A stretch of 64,000 nt of DNA from VYDC01 sp963667515 (GTDB taxonomy: Bacteria; Chloroflexota; Dehalococcoidia; UBA2979): assembly GCA_963667515.2 (NCBI GenBank), contig CAXXXY010000006.1:434001-498000 (forward strand). The letters run 5' to 3'. Numbering within the stretch: the stretch's first letter is position 1; every line of letters begins with the position of its first letter. Both the position numbers and the translations under genes were made by a program. The notes under the pieces were generated by a model, which saw only the letters and a program-made list of their open reading frames with translations, did no database searches and was not told the origin of the DNA. Positions 46,211 to 54,759 of the stretch are shown piece by piece.

Positions 46211-46660
46211 GTGCGGAAGCTGAACGTCTTCTTCGACGTCGACAACACGCTGCTGATGTGGGACGGCTCGCTGCGCAACCACACGCGCGACGTCTTCGAG
46301 CGCATCCTCGCCGCCGAGCACACGATCTACATCTGGTCCGGCGTCGGCATCCGGCGCTGGGAGATGGAGATGAACAAGCTCGACCACTACGTGACGGACT
46401 ACTTCATCAAGCCGCTCTACGACCATCGCGCGCGGCTGCCGAAGCTGGGCGTGAGGGTGGAGCCGGACTTCGTGATCGACGACCACCTCTCCGTGGTGGA
46501 GGTCTTCGGCGGCTACTACATCCCCGATGTCGCGGCCCCGGACGACGAGGAGCTGCTGCGCGTCGCCGAGGCGATCGAGACGCGCGCCCGGGGCGAGGCC
46601 GACGGCGACTCGGAGCGCGTCCTGCCCTCCGACGGCGAGCCCGGCACGGTCGCCCGCTAG
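46211..46660 (+). CDS. HAD-superfamily-like protein
   Basis: A 149-aa protein beginning MRKLNVFFDVDNTLLMWDGSLR, with the HAD nucleophile motif D9-x-D11-N-T. HTIYIWSGVGIRRW matches the second motif (Ser) and FVIDDHLSVVE the acidic motif IV. No cap domain is present, so a macromolecular or large substrate phosphatase is possible. GTG at 46211 with GGAGG upstream. Substrate unknown. Confidence 0.65.
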   Translation: MRKLNVFFDVDNTLLMWDGSLRNHTRDVFERILAAEHTIYIWSGVGIRRWEMEMNKLDHYVTDYFIKPLYDHRARLPKLGVRVEPDFVIDDHLSVVEVFGGYYIPDVAAPDDEELLRVAEAIETRARGEADGDSERVLPSDGEPGTVAR

Positions 46661-46725
46661 GCCGTCCCCCGCACGCGGGCCGCCGCGGCCCTCCTCCGTG
46701 TCCCTCAGTGCCCGCTGGTGCGCCG

Positions 46726-47526
46726 CTAGTGCGCTGGCGTGCCGCCGACCGGGCGCGTGCCGTTGCCCGTGCTGCCGAGCTGCTCCGCGCGCAGCAGCTG
46801 CGCCACGCGGTTGCGGTCCAGCATCGCGGCCGCCGAGCCGGAGGGCGCGCCCACGTCCCCGGCCTCGGGGAGCTGCGCGAGCGCCAGCCGCGAGCGGCTG
46901 TCGTCCGTCATGCGCAGCAGCGGCTCCACGATCGTCCAGATCGAGACGCCGGTGTTGCGGCCGGGCTCGGTGCTCACGTAGCTCGCCCAGTCGAGCGCGC
47001 GCTCGCGCATGTCGTAGTGCGAGAAGAGGCGGTACTCCGGGTCCCAGCGCGTCGTGTCCTCGTAGCAGGCGGCGTCCCACTCGATGGGCAGCGGCCGGTC
47101 GGAGATCGAGAGCGGGTCGAGCGCGACGAGCCAGAGCGAGACGGCCAGAGCGAGCGGCGTCTGCCCGTAGTGGCCGCCCGTGGAGGCGGTCCACGAGAGC
47201 CCGTACGCGTCGCACATCGCCTGCGTCACGCGCTCGTCGATGGCGAGGCCGGCCGCGAGCATCAGCCGCGTGACGAGCAGGTGACCGACGAAGCGCGCCT
47301 CGGCGTCCGAGGCGGTGCGCTCGCCCGTTGGCAGCTCGAGCGCGGCCTCGCGGTCGGGCCCGAAGCAGGCGAAGGTGTGCCGCAGCCCGCAGTCGCCGCC
47401 GGGGGCGCCGGGACCGCCCTGCGTCGCGAGCAGCAGGTCGAGGTCGGCCGGATCGGCCACGACGCCCTCGTCGCGCGCGGCCAGCCACAGCCGCAGCACC
47501 AGGTCGATGATCGGGGCGTCGGGCAC
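46726..47526 (-). CDS. hypothetical protein
   Basis: A 266-aa protein of no recognised family. It contains a Cys/His-bearing N-terminal part (GGDCGLRHTFACFGPD), hydrophobic helices (FVGHLLVTRLMLAAGLAI, TPLALAVSLWLVAL) and a Trp/Tyr-rich middle (EWDAACYEDTTRWDPEYRLFSHYDMRERALDW). No signal peptide is clear. GTG at 47524-47526 is the start; the ribosome-binding site is weak. Codon bias supports a real gene. Confidence 0.55.
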   Translation of the reverse strand: MPDAPIIDLVLRLWLAARDEGVVADPADLDLLLATQGGPGAPGGDCGLRHTFACFGPDREAALELPTGERTASDAEARFVGHLLVTRLMLAAGLAIDERVTQAMCDAYGLSWTASTGGHYGQTPLALAVSLWLVALDPLSISDRPLPIEWDAACYEDTTRWDPEYRLFSHYDMRERALDWASYVSTEPGRNTGVSIWTIVEPLLRMTDDSRSRLALAQLPEAGDVGAPSGSAAAMLDRNRVAQLLRAEQLGSTGNGTRPVGGTPAH

Positions 47527-47594
47527 GGCCGCGACGCTACCGACGGCCTCGCTTCATTGTCAACGCGCGCCGCCCGACCCTACGATCGAGCGCA

Positions 47595-48431
47595 GTGTTC
47601 CCCGCGCGCTCTCGCTCCGCAGCGCCGCACGGCGGCCTCGCGCGCCCACGTCGTCGGGCGTGGCCGGCTCGCGCCCTGCTCGCCGGCGCGGCGGCGCTCG
47701 CGCTGCTGCTCGCGGCCTGCGGCGACGGCGGCGACGCCGCTACCGCCGAGCGCGCGCCCACCGCGACGCCGCCCGCGACCGCCACCGCGACACCGACACC
47801 CGCGCCGGCCCCGGCGCCCGAGCCCGCGCCCGTGCCCGCGCCCGTGCCCGTGCCGCCCGGCGCCACGCCACGCCCGACCCCGGTGCCGGCCCCCACCGCC
47901 AAGCCCTCGCCGAGCCCCGCCGCGACATCGGCATCCTCGCCCTCGGCTACCCCGACCGTCATGCCCACGCCCACCGCCGCCCCCATGCCCACGCCCGAGC
48001 CGACGCCGGCGGAGCCGGTTGCCTCGACGGCGTCAATCGCGCTGGCAGAGCTGCCGCGCGTCGAGTTCGTGCGCGCCGACGGGAGCGCCGTCGCGCTGCC
48101 CGTCGAGATCCCGCCGCGCTCAGACTACGGCCTCGGGCTCTCGGGCCGCTATGAGCTCGAAGGGCGCGGCATGGTCTTCCACTACCCGCAGGGCACCAGC
48201 GCGATCGGCTTCTACATGAAGAACACGCACATCGATCTGGCGATCGCCTTCGTCGGCCTCGACGACCGGGTGATCGCGATCCGCCAGATGGAGGCGGAGT
48301 CGCTGGACCTCGTGCGGCCGGGCGGCGTCTACCGCTACGCCGTCGAGGCTCCAGCAGGCTGGTACGCCGCGCGCGGGATCGTCGAGGGTGCGCTGCTGCG
48401 GCTCCCGCCGGGCGTCGCGCTGCCGGAGTAG
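47595..48431 (+). CDS. DUF192 lipoprotein with Pro/Thr-rich linker
   Basis: A 278-aa exported lipoprotein: a signal with lipobox LLAAC (C42), a roughly 100-residue Ala/Pro/Thr low-complexity linker (about 50-145), then a DUF192 domain (FYMKNTHIDLAIAFVGLDDRVIAIRQMEAESLDL...YAVEAPAGWYAARGI). The linker probably spans the cell wall. DUF192 proteins are small beta-barrel-like extracytoplasmic proteins of unknown role. GTG at 47595; convergent with the GAF gene. Confidence 0.8.
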   Translation: MFPARSRSAAPHGGLARPRRRAWPARALLAGAAALALLLAACGDGGDAATAERAPTATPPATATATPTPAPAPAPEPAPVPAPVPVPPGATPRPTPVPAPTAKPSPSPAATSASSPSATPTVMPTPTAAPMPTPEPTPAEPVASTASIALAELPRVEFVRADGSAVALPVEIPPRSDYGLGLSGRYELEGRGMVFHYPQGTSAIGFYMKNTHIDLAIAFVGLDDRVIAIRQMEAESLDLVRPGGVYRYAVEAPAGWYAARGIVEGALLRLPPGVALPE

Positions 48432-48447
48432 CGGCGCCCGCCCGCCG

Positions 48448-48993
48448 CTAGTACCAGTCGCGCTCGATGACGTGGCCCGCGTGCGTCGCGAGCGGCCAGA
48501 GCAGGCGCTCGTCGTCGTCGTCGAAGGGGAGGCCGTCCTCGCGGTCGGTCACGTAAAGCGCGCCGCACACGGAGCCGCTCGCCCACAGCGGCAGCCCCAG
48601 CAGCGAGCGCATCGCCGGGTGGCTGGGCGGGAAGCCGAAGGCGCGTGCGTGCTCCGAGACGTCATCGAAGCGCACGGGCCGGCCTTCGGCGCGCAGCGAG
48701 CCCAGCGGGCCGTGGCCCTGCGGCGGCGCCTTCAGCCGGCGCAGCAGCTCGGGCGGCAGCCCCGCCGTGTAGAAGCCGATGGTGCGGTCGCCCTCGTCGG
48801 TGACGGCGAGCGCGCCGTAGCGAGCGCCCGCCAGCTCGCGCGCAAGCTCCACGACGAGGTCGAGCGAGGCCGCGGGCGAGGGACGCGCCGGCAGGCCGCC
48901 CAGCCCGCGCGCGAGGGCCCGCAACGCCCGCGCCTCCGGGTCGGAGGCAGCGGCGGCGAGGCGCTCGCGGGGGGGCGCGCTGGTCACGGGCAC
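48448..48993 (-). CDS. GAF-domain protein
   Basis: A 181-aa protein that is essentially one GAF domain: LDLVVELARELAGARYGALAVTDEGDRTIGFYTAGLPPELLRRL, GSLRAEGRPVRFDDVSEH and SLLGLPLWASGSVCGALYVTDREDGLPFDDDDERLLWPLATHAGHVIE. It has no output domain, so it may act through a partner. The GTG at 48991-48993 overlaps the thiQ end; a second GTG at 48985-48987 would also overlap. It may be co-transcribed with the thiamine transporter. Confidence 0.75.
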   Translation of the reverse strand: MPVTSAPPRERLAAAASDPEARALRALARGLGGLPARPSPAASLDLVVELARELAGARYGALAVTDEGDRTIGFYTAGLPPELLRRLKAPPQGHGPLGSLRAEGRPVRFDDVSEHARAFGFPPSHPAMRSLLGLPLWASGSVCGALYVTDREDGLPFDDDDERLLWPLATHAGHVIERDWY

Positions 48994-50357
48994 AGGCTAC
49001 GCCGGGCGCTCGGGGCTGCACCCGGCGCGCTCGCATCGCTCTCGCGACCGCTCGGCGCCACGCCCTGCGCGTTACGTGCGCCGGGGAGTGCCTCGCCCCG
49101 TGGCCCGAAGAGGCGCAACGTCTCCGGCCGCGCCGCGATCGCCAGGCGGGTGCCCGGAGCCGGCGGCTGCGCGTCCCACTCCCAGCGCACCTCGACGCCG
49201 CGCGGCCGGGCGTCGCGCGCGCCCGCCGCGGCGCCCGCCGCTGGCCCCACCTCCGCGCCCCGGCCCAGCGCCAGCTCGATCCGCGCGAGCGGGCCCTCCG
49301 GCCGCACGCGCCGCACGCGCCCCTCGGCGCCGCAGCCGAGCCCGCGGCCCGCCGGCACGCAGAGCAGGCTGGCCGGGTGCGCGAGCACGCTGAGCGCGGC
49401 CGCGCGCGCGCGCGCGACGCCCCCCGCGTCGGCGGCGCTCGTCGAGGCGGCGGCCGCCACCTCCGCCAGCGCGGGCGGCAGCTCGAGGGCCCCGACGCCC
49501 TCCTCGACCACCGCGGGCCGCCCGTGCGGGCCGGGCCGCAGCGGCCCGTGCGCCAGCGTCACGTAGCCCAGCATCTCCGCGACGCGCAGCGAGGCCGGCG
49601 CCGCGAACACCTCGGGCAGCGGGCCCGCCTGCAGCAGCCGCCCGTCCGCCATCACCAGTAGGTCGTCCGCGACCTCGACGGCGTCGCGCAGGTCGTGCGA
49701 GACGAGCAGCGCCGTCGTGCCGAGCCGCCCCAGCAGCGCGCGCAGCTGCGGGCGGAGCTGCGCCTTTAGCGGCTCGTCGAGCGATCCCAGCGGCTCGTCG
49801 AGCAGCAGCACGCCGGGCTCGGGCGCCACGGCCCTCGCGAGCGCGACGCGCTGCCGCTCGCCGCCCGAGAGCTCGTGGATACGACGCGCGCCGAGGCCGT
49901 CGAGCTCGAAGAGCGCCAGCAGCTCGGCCACCCGCTCGCGCCGGCGCGCGCGCGGCCAGCGCGCCATGCGCAGCCCGAACTCGACGTTCCTCGCCACGTC
50001 CAGGTGCGGGAACAGCGCCAGCTCCTGGAAGACGAGCCCGATGCCGCGGCGATGCGGCGGCCGACCCAGCAGCGACTCGCCGTCCAGCAGCACGTCGCCC
50101 GCGTCCGGCCGATCGAGGCCCGCGATCAGCCGCAGCAGCGTGGTCTTGCCGCAGCCCGAGGGGCCGAGCAGCGCGGCGATGCGGCCGTCCGCCACCTCGA
50201 GGTCGACGCCGCGCAGTGCGAAGCCCTCGCCGGCGTCGGCGCCCCCCGCGTCGCTCGCCGCGCCGTCGCTCGCGGGCCCCCCCGCATCGGACGCGCCGCC
50301 GCTCGGGCCCGCGTCGAGGTAGGCGCGGGTCAGGCTCCTCGCCGTCAGCGTCGCCAT
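48984..50357 (-). CDS. thiQ: thiamine ABC transporter ATP-binding protein
   Basis: ABC ATPase of 457 aa: Walker A GPSGCGKT (65-72), Q-loop FQELALFPH, signature LSGGERQRVALARA (about 163-176), Walker B LLLDEPLGSLDEPLK, and the H-loop in LLVSHDLRDAVE. Two features are unusual: a 30-residue Gly/Ala/Ser/Asp insertion after the first strand (residues 17-45) and a roughly 170-residue C-terminal extension with TOBE-like strands (LARIELALGRGAEVG, GTRLAIAARPETL). The ATG overlaps the thiP stop (TGATG). The TPP riboswitch upstream identifies the substrate class. Confidence 0.88.
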   Translation of the reverse strand: MATLTARSLTRAYLDAGPSGGASDAGGPASDGAASDAGGADAGEGFALRGVDLEVADGRIAALLGPSGCGKTTLLRLIAGLDRPDAGDVLLDGESLLGRPPHRRGIGLVFQELALFPHLDVARNVEFGLRMARWPRARRRERVAELLALFELDGLGARRIHELSGGERQRVALARAVAPEPGVLLLDEPLGSLDEPLKAQLRPQLRALLGRLGTTALLVSHDLRDAVEVADDLLVMADGRLLQAGPLPEVFAAPASLRVAEMLGYVTLAHGPLRPGPHGRPAVVEEGVGALELPPALAEVAAAASTSAADAGGVARARAAALSVLAHPASLLCVPAGRGLGCGAEGRVRRVRPEGPLARIELALGRGAEVGPAAGAAAGARDARPRGVEVRWEWDAQPPAPGTRLAIAARPETLRLFGPRGEALPGARNAQGVAPSGRESDASAPGAAPSARRSLCP

Positions 50358-52033
50358 CAGAACTCGCCGATCTCGCGATAGCGCGCGCGCGAGATGACGA
50401 GCACGCTCGCCGCTGTCACCAGCATCAGGATCGTCGAGAGCGCCAGCGCCCGGCCCAGCCCGCCGGGGCGGCCCAGGGCGTCGAATATGGCGATCGGCAG
50501 CGTCGCGAACTCGCGGCGGCGCAGCACGGAGGTGGCGCCGAACTCGCCCAGCGAGACGGCGAAGGCGAAGACCGCGCCCGCCAGCACCCCGCGCGCCATC
50601 AGCGGCAGCTCGACGTGGCGCCAGGCGCGCGCCGGGCCCGCGCCCAGCAGCCGCGCCGCCTCCGGCAGCCGCGGGTCGAGCGAGCGCTGCACCGCCAGCG
50701 TGGCGCGCAGCACGAAGGGGTAGGCGACTAGCGTGTGCGCCAGCAGCACCAGCCACGGCGAGCCGCGCAGGTCGTACCAGCCGCGATCGAAGGTCGTGAG
50801 GTAGCCGAAGCCGAGCACGACGGCGGGCACCGCGAGCGGCAGCATCAGCGCCGCGTCCAGCAGCGTGCCGAGCCGGCCGCGCGCGCGCGCCACCGCCGTC
50901 GCCCCCGCCACGCCCAGCAGCAGCGCGAGCGCCGTCGCGCCGGCTGCGTAGGCGAGGCTCCAGCGCAGCGCGTCCAGCGGCGCGATGAAGGAGATGCGCC
51001 CCGTCTCCTCGAAGAGCGCGCGGAAGTGCGCGAGCGTCGGGCCGTCCGCGTCGACGGAGAGCGCGCCCCACGCGAGCGCGGCCAGCGGCGCGCCGAGGAA
51101 GAGCGCCAGCGCCAGCCCCTCGGCGGCGGCGAGCGCGCGCGCGCGCCACGACAGCGCGGAGAGCGGGCGCGCGCGGTCGGCGCGCAGCGGCTGCCGGGCG
51201 GCGGCGCGGCGCTGCAGCCACGCGTAGGCGCTGAGCGCGGCCAGCGTCGCGCCGAGCTGCACCAGCGAGAGGATCGCCGCCTCGGGCAGCTGCACCAGCC
51301 GCACGGCGAGGCGGAAGATCGTCACCTCGAGCGTGTCGAGGCCGGGGCCGCCCAGCACCAGCACCACGCCGAACGAGGTGAAGGTGAAGAGGAAGACGAG
51401 GGCCCCGGCCGCGGCGATCGCGGGCCCGAGCGCGGGCAGCGTGACGAGGCGGAGCGTGGCCAGCGGCCCCGCGCCCAGCAGCCGCGCCGCCTCCTCGGCG
51501 CGCGGATCGAGATTCGCCCAGACGCCGCCGACCAGCCGGATCACGATCGCGACGTTGAAGAAGACGTGCGCCGCGAGGATCGCCCACAGCGCCCCCTGCG
51601 GCTCGAGCCTCGGCAGCCCCACGAGGGCAAGCCCGTCCGAGAGCCAGCCGTCCGGCCCCGCGAGCTGCAGGAACGCCACCGCGACGACGAGCGTCGGCAG
51701 CACGAACGGCACAGTCACCAGCGCCAGCGCGAGGCCGCGCCCGGGGAAGCGCACGAGGGCGAAGAGCGCGGCGCCGGGCAGCCCCACGGCGAGCGCCAGC
51801 GCCGTCGAGGCGAGCGCCTGCGCCATCGTGAAGCCCAGCCGCTCCCAGTAGAAGCGGTCGCTGGCCACGGTGCGCAGCGCCTCGGCGGAGAGCGCCCCGT
51901 CCGGCGCCACGCCACGCCACAGCACCGCCGCGAGCGGCCACGCGAGCAGCGGTAGCAGCACGAGCACGACGGGGAGCCCCCAGCGCCACGCGCCCGTCCC
52001 CGGCCGGCCGAGCCCGGCGCTCGCGGTGCTCAC
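50357..52033 (-). CDS. thiP: thiamine ABC transporter permease, fused two-domain type
   Basis: A 558-aa permease formed by two binding-protein-dependent transport domains, as in ThiP. Each half has an EAA loop for the ATPase: EEAARLLGAGPLATLRLVTLPAL (about 205) and PEAARLLGAGPARAWRHVELPLM (about 475). About 12 TM segments are visible. GTG at 52031-52033 overlaps the thiB stop in GTGA, and the stop overlaps the thiQ start, so the three genes are translationally coupled. Confidence 0.9.
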   Translation of the reverse strand: MSTASAGLGRPGTGAWRWGLPVVLVLLPLLAWPLAAVLWRGVAPDGALSAEALRTVASDRFYWERLGFTMAQALASTALALAVGLPGAALFALVRFPGRGLALALVTVPFVLPTLVVAVAFLQLAGPDGWLSDGLALVGLPRLEPQGALWAILAAHVFFNVAIVIRLVGGVWANLDPRAEEAARLLGAGPLATLRLVTLPALGPAIAAAGALVFLFTFTSFGVVLVLGGPGLDTLEVTIFRLAVRLVQLPEAAILSLVQLGATLAALSAYAWLQRRAAARQPLRADRARPLSALSWRARALAAAEGLALALFLGAPLAALAWGALSVDADGPTLAHFRALFEETGRISFIAPLDALRWSLAYAAGATALALLLGVAGATAVARARGRLGTLLDAALMLPLAVPAVVLGFGYLTTFDRGWYDLRGSPWLVLLAHTLVAYPFVLRATLAVQRSLDPRLPEAARLLGAGPARAWRHVELPLMARGVLAGAVFAFAVSLGEFGATSVLRRREFATLPIAIFDALGRPGGLGRALALSTILMLVTAASVLVISRARYREIGEF

Positions 52034-53076
52034 CGGCGCAGGATACGCGTCCACTCGCGCACCCAGCGGTCGATGTCCTCGGCGCTGGCGTCGAGGCGCG
52101 CGGGCTCGACGTCGACCTCGGCCCAGCGCCACCACGCGGGCGTCGGCGTGCCGGGAATCGCGGGGTAGACGAACATCGTGCGCGGGATCTGCGCCTGGAA
52201 GGCGTCCGTGAGCATGAAGTCGATGAAGGCGCGCGCCAGCTCGGGCTCGTCGGCGCCCGCGAGCACGCCCGCCGCCTCCACCTGCCGCAGCAGCGGCCAC
52301 GCCGCCAGCGAGGCGGTCGGCGGCGCGTCGAGGTCGGCGAAGAAGACCTCGGCGGCCGGGCTCGAGGTGTAGGAGACGACCAGCGGGCGCTGGCCTCCGT
52401 TGTGCGAGAACTCCGTGAGGTAGGCCGCGGACCAGCCGCCGGTGACCCGCACGTCGTTCGCGCGCAGCGCCTCCCAGAACTCCTGCCAGCCGCCCTCGCC
52501 CAGCAGCGCCACGGTCAGCGCGAGGAACTGCAGCCCCGGCGAGGAGGTCGCGGGGTCCTGCACCACCAGCGCACCGCGCCAGCGAGGCTCGGCCAGCTCC
52601 TGGAGGCTCGCGGGCGGCGCGCCGACGTCCGCCGCGAGGTCGACGTTGACGTCGACGAAGCCGTAGTCGATCGGCGTCAGCTCGAGGCCGCCGCCGACGG
52701 CGTCGAGCAGCTCCGCGGGCAGCTCGTCGCGTCGCTCGGCGCGGTAGGGCTCGAAGACGCCGGCGTCGAGGGCGCGGCGGTAGGAGAGGTTGTCGACGCC
52801 GAAGAGCAGGTCGGCCTCGGGGTTGCCGGCGTTGAGGATCGCGCGCGAGACCACCTCGATCGCGTCGCCGCCGCCCAGCACCGTGACCGTGGCGTCGTGC
52901 TCCTCCTCGAAGCGCGCGAGCAGCTCCGCGTCCATGTCGAAGGAGTCGTGCGCGAGGATCGTCAGCTCGCGCGGCCCATCGTCGCCGCACGCGGCCCCGC
53001 CGAGCAGCAGCGCCCCGACGAGCAGCGCGAGCGCGGCCGCGGCGCGCCGCCATGTCCCGAACATCGCCACAGGCAT
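52030..53076 (-). CDS. thiB: thiamine-binding periplasmic lipoprotein
   Basis: A 348-aa substrate-binding protein: signal with lipobox GGAAC (C30), then ELTILAHDSFDMDAELLARFEEEHDATVTVLGGGDAIEV, ADLLFGVDNLSYRRALDAGVFEPY, PIDYGFVDVNVD and FSHNGGQRPLVVSYTSSPA, which match ThiB/TbpA. It delivers thiamine or its phosphates to ThiP. ATG at 53074-53076 has GAAGGGGGG upstream. A TPP riboswitch lies 155 bp upstream on the same strand. Confidence 0.92.
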   Translation of the reverse strand: MPVAMFGTWRRAAAALALLVGALLLGGAACGDDGPRELTILAHDSFDMDAELLARFEEEHDATVTVLGGGDAIEVVSRAILNAGNPEADLLFGVDNLSYRRALDAGVFEPYRAERRDELPAELLDAVGGGLELTPIDYGFVDVNVDLAADVGAPPASLQELAEPRWRGALVVQDPATSSPGLQFLALTVALLGEGGWQEFWEALRANDVRVTGGWSAAYLTEFSHNGGQRPLVVSYTSSPAAEVFFADLDAPPTASLAAWPLLRQVEAAGVLAGADEPELARAFIDFMLTDAFQAQIPRTMFVYPAIPGTPTPAWWRWAEVDVEPARLDASAEDIDRWVREWTRILRR

Positions 53077-53230
53077 GCGTCCCCCCTTCAGCGGACCGCC
53101 GAAGCCGCGGCGCAGGGGGATCGGGGGCCCGAGGCGGGGGCCGACGCGGATCGCACCGGCGCCCCGCGACGCCGGCGCTCGGCGCTCCGCTCCACGGAGT
53201 GGGGTGGGGCGAGCCGGGGGCCGACGACCG

Positions 53231-53312
53231 CATCCCTACGCACGCATCAACGTGATCAGGTTCAAGGGGTTGGCGGCTCGTGGCCGCCTCTCAGCCCGCA
53301 GGCACCCCCAGC
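53231..53312 (-). ncRNA. TPP riboswitch (THI element)
   Basis: On the minus strand the region reads GGGGTGCC...GGGCTGAGA, a variable GC hairpin, then ACCCCTTGAACCTGATC and, after a short stem, GCGTAGGGATG. These are the conserved CUGAGA, ACCUGAUC and CGUAGGGA cores of the thiamine-pyrophosphate aptamer. It controls thiB-thiP-thiQ. The following 150 nt are very GC-rich and could hide the ribosome-binding site or form a terminator when TPP is bound. Confidence 0.95.
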
Positions 53313-53332
53313 GGTCCTCCTGATTCGGCGGA

Positions 53333-53362
53333 AGCATCGCAGAGGGGGGCGCGGCCGGTCAA
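53333..53362 (-). promoter_or_regulatory. candidate promoter of the thi operon
   Basis: On the minus strand TTGACC (53362-53357) and GATGCT (53338-53333) are 18 bp apart and end about 20 bp before the riboswitch, the expected position for its promoter. Confidence 0.4.
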
Positions 53363-53460
53363 GGCGCGCGGTCGGTCTGAGAGCAGGGAGCGTGGGGCGG
53401 CTTCTGTTGCGTCGCTACATCGACTTTGTCTTGAGTCCGCCCCACAAGCTGGAAGCCGCG
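53363..53460. other. non-coding stretch with an inverted repeat beside IS481 copy D
   Basis: No gene is supported here. GTGGGGCGG (53392-53400) and CCGCCCCAC (53437-53445) are perfect 9-bp inverted arms around a distinctly AT-richer 36-bp centre. With the small lower-GC gene beyond copy D, this may be a remnant of another mobile element. Confidence 0.45.
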
Positions 53461-53466
53461 CCTAGC

Positions 53467-54516
53467 TGTAGTTCCCACGTAGGTTGTTGACAGGATGAGG
53501 GGCCTCGCCCGCTGCTGTGTGTGACAGCACGGCAGTAGCGAGGAGAGGACACCCTCATGGCCCATCGTAACGCGCGGCTGACGCCGCTGACCCGACTCGA
53601 GCTCGTGCGGGAAGTGGACGCCGGCTGGCCCCAGGCTGAGGTCGCTCGCCACTTCCGCGTCTCCCGCCACACCGTTGCCAAGTGGCTGGGGCGCTTCCGT
53701 GCGGAGGGAGCGGCAGGGCTCGAGGACCGCAGCTCCGCCCCGCGCGCGCATCCCCGGCGCACGCCGCCCGAGCTGGAGCGACGCATCTGCGCCGTGCGAC
53801 GCACGCAGGGATTCGGGCCGCATCGCATCCAGTGGGCGCTCGGGGTCGCCCGCTCCACGGTCTACGCCGTGCTGCGGCGCCGCGGCCTCAACCGGCTCGA
53901 CCGCCTGCACCGCGTCACCCGGGAGCCGGTCCGCTACGAGCACGACGCCCCCGGCGACCTGCTGCATCTCGACGTGAAGAAGCTCGGGCGCGTCCCCGAG
54001 GGCGGCGGCAAGCGAATGGCGCCTGGCTTCGCCGAGACGCGCTCCGGGCCGCATTCGCGGCGTTCGCTGGGGCTGGAGTACCTACACGTCGCCGTCGACG
54101 ACCACAGCCGTTACGCCTACGTCTCCGTCCTGCCCGACGAGCGTGGCGCGAGCTGCGCCGCCTTCCTCGAGCAGGCGCTCGCGGCCTTCCGCCGGCGTGG
54201 CGTGCGCGTGCGCCGGGTCCTGACCGACAACGCGAAGGCCTACACCGTCGCCCGCAGCTTCCACGGCGCCGCCGCTGCCGCAGACGTGCGGCTGTCGCAC
54301 ACACGGCCCTACCGCCCGCAGACGAACGGCAAAGCCGAGCGTTTCATCCAGATCCTGCAGAACGAGTGGGCCTACGCCCGCCCCTACCGCTCCAACGCCG
54401 AGCGGCTGCGCCAGCTCCCACGCTGGCTCTACCGCTACAATCACCGCCGACCGCACGGCGGCGTCGGCGGGGCCGTCCCCGCCTCCCGCCTGTGAACAAC
54501 CTTCCTGGGTAGTACA
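53467..54516 (+). mobile_element. IS481-family insertion sequence, copy D
   Basis: A 1050-bp element in the opposite orientation to copies A-C. Flanks are CCTAGC (53461-53466) and CCTAGT (54517-54522), matching at 5 of 6 positions of the NCTAGN target. It lies between the thi promoter region and a small lower-GC gene. Confidence 0.95.
53557..54495 (+). CDS. IS481-family DDE transposase, copy D
   Basis: Intact 312-aa transposase with Ala49 and the full D139/D224/E261 set. It has private silent changes (for example TCCGTGCG near 53697 and CACACACGG near 54298). ATG at 53557 follows GAGGAGAGGA. Confidence 0.95.
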   Translation: MAHRNARLTPLTRLELVREVDAGWPQAEVARHFRVSRHTVAKWLGRFRAEGAAGLEDRSSAPRAHPRRTPPELERRICAVRRTQGFGPHRIQWALGVARSTVYAVLRRRGLNRLDRLHRVTREPVRYEHDAPGDLLHLDVKKLGRVPEGGGKRMAPGFAETRSGPHSRRSLGLEYLHVAVDDHSRYAYVSVLPDERGASCAAFLEQALAAFRRRGVRVRRVLTDNAKAYTVARSFHGAAAAADVRLSHTRPYRPQTNGKAERFIQILQNEWAYARPYRSNAERLRQLPRWLYRYNHRRPHGGVGGAVPASRL

Positions 54517-54543
54517 CCTAGTCGCTGGAATCGGAGCTAGCTG

Positions 54544-54750
54544 ATGAAGGTCATGATCAAGGACTTCGCCGTCGGCATGGAGGTCAAGCAAAAGGGAATC
54601 GAACTTGAGATCAGAACTCCCAGTGGTGAATTCATCGGTGATCTCGTCGTCACCAATAGCAAGCTCATATGGTGCGAAGGCAAGACCACACGTGAACACG
54701 GCATTCCGATCTTGTGGCAGGACTTCCGCGAGTACATGAACGGCGACTGA
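54544..54750 (+). CDS. small conserved-looking hypothetical protein, lower GC
   Basis: A 68-aa protein: MKVMIKDFAVGMEVKQKGIELEIR, then GEFIGDLVVTNSKLIWCEGKTTREHGIPILWQDFREYMNGD. The pattern of short strands ending in an acidic helix resembles a widespread small family of unknown function. Codon use is much more AT-rich than the surroundings, indicating transfer. A GGAG site precedes the ATG at 54544, and IS481 copy D ends 27 bp upstream. Confidence 0.7.
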   Translation: MKVMIKDFAVGMEVKQKGIELEIRTPSGEFIGDLVVTNSKLIWCEGKTTREHGIPILWQDFREYMNGD

Positions 54751-54759
54751 CCGCGGCTT

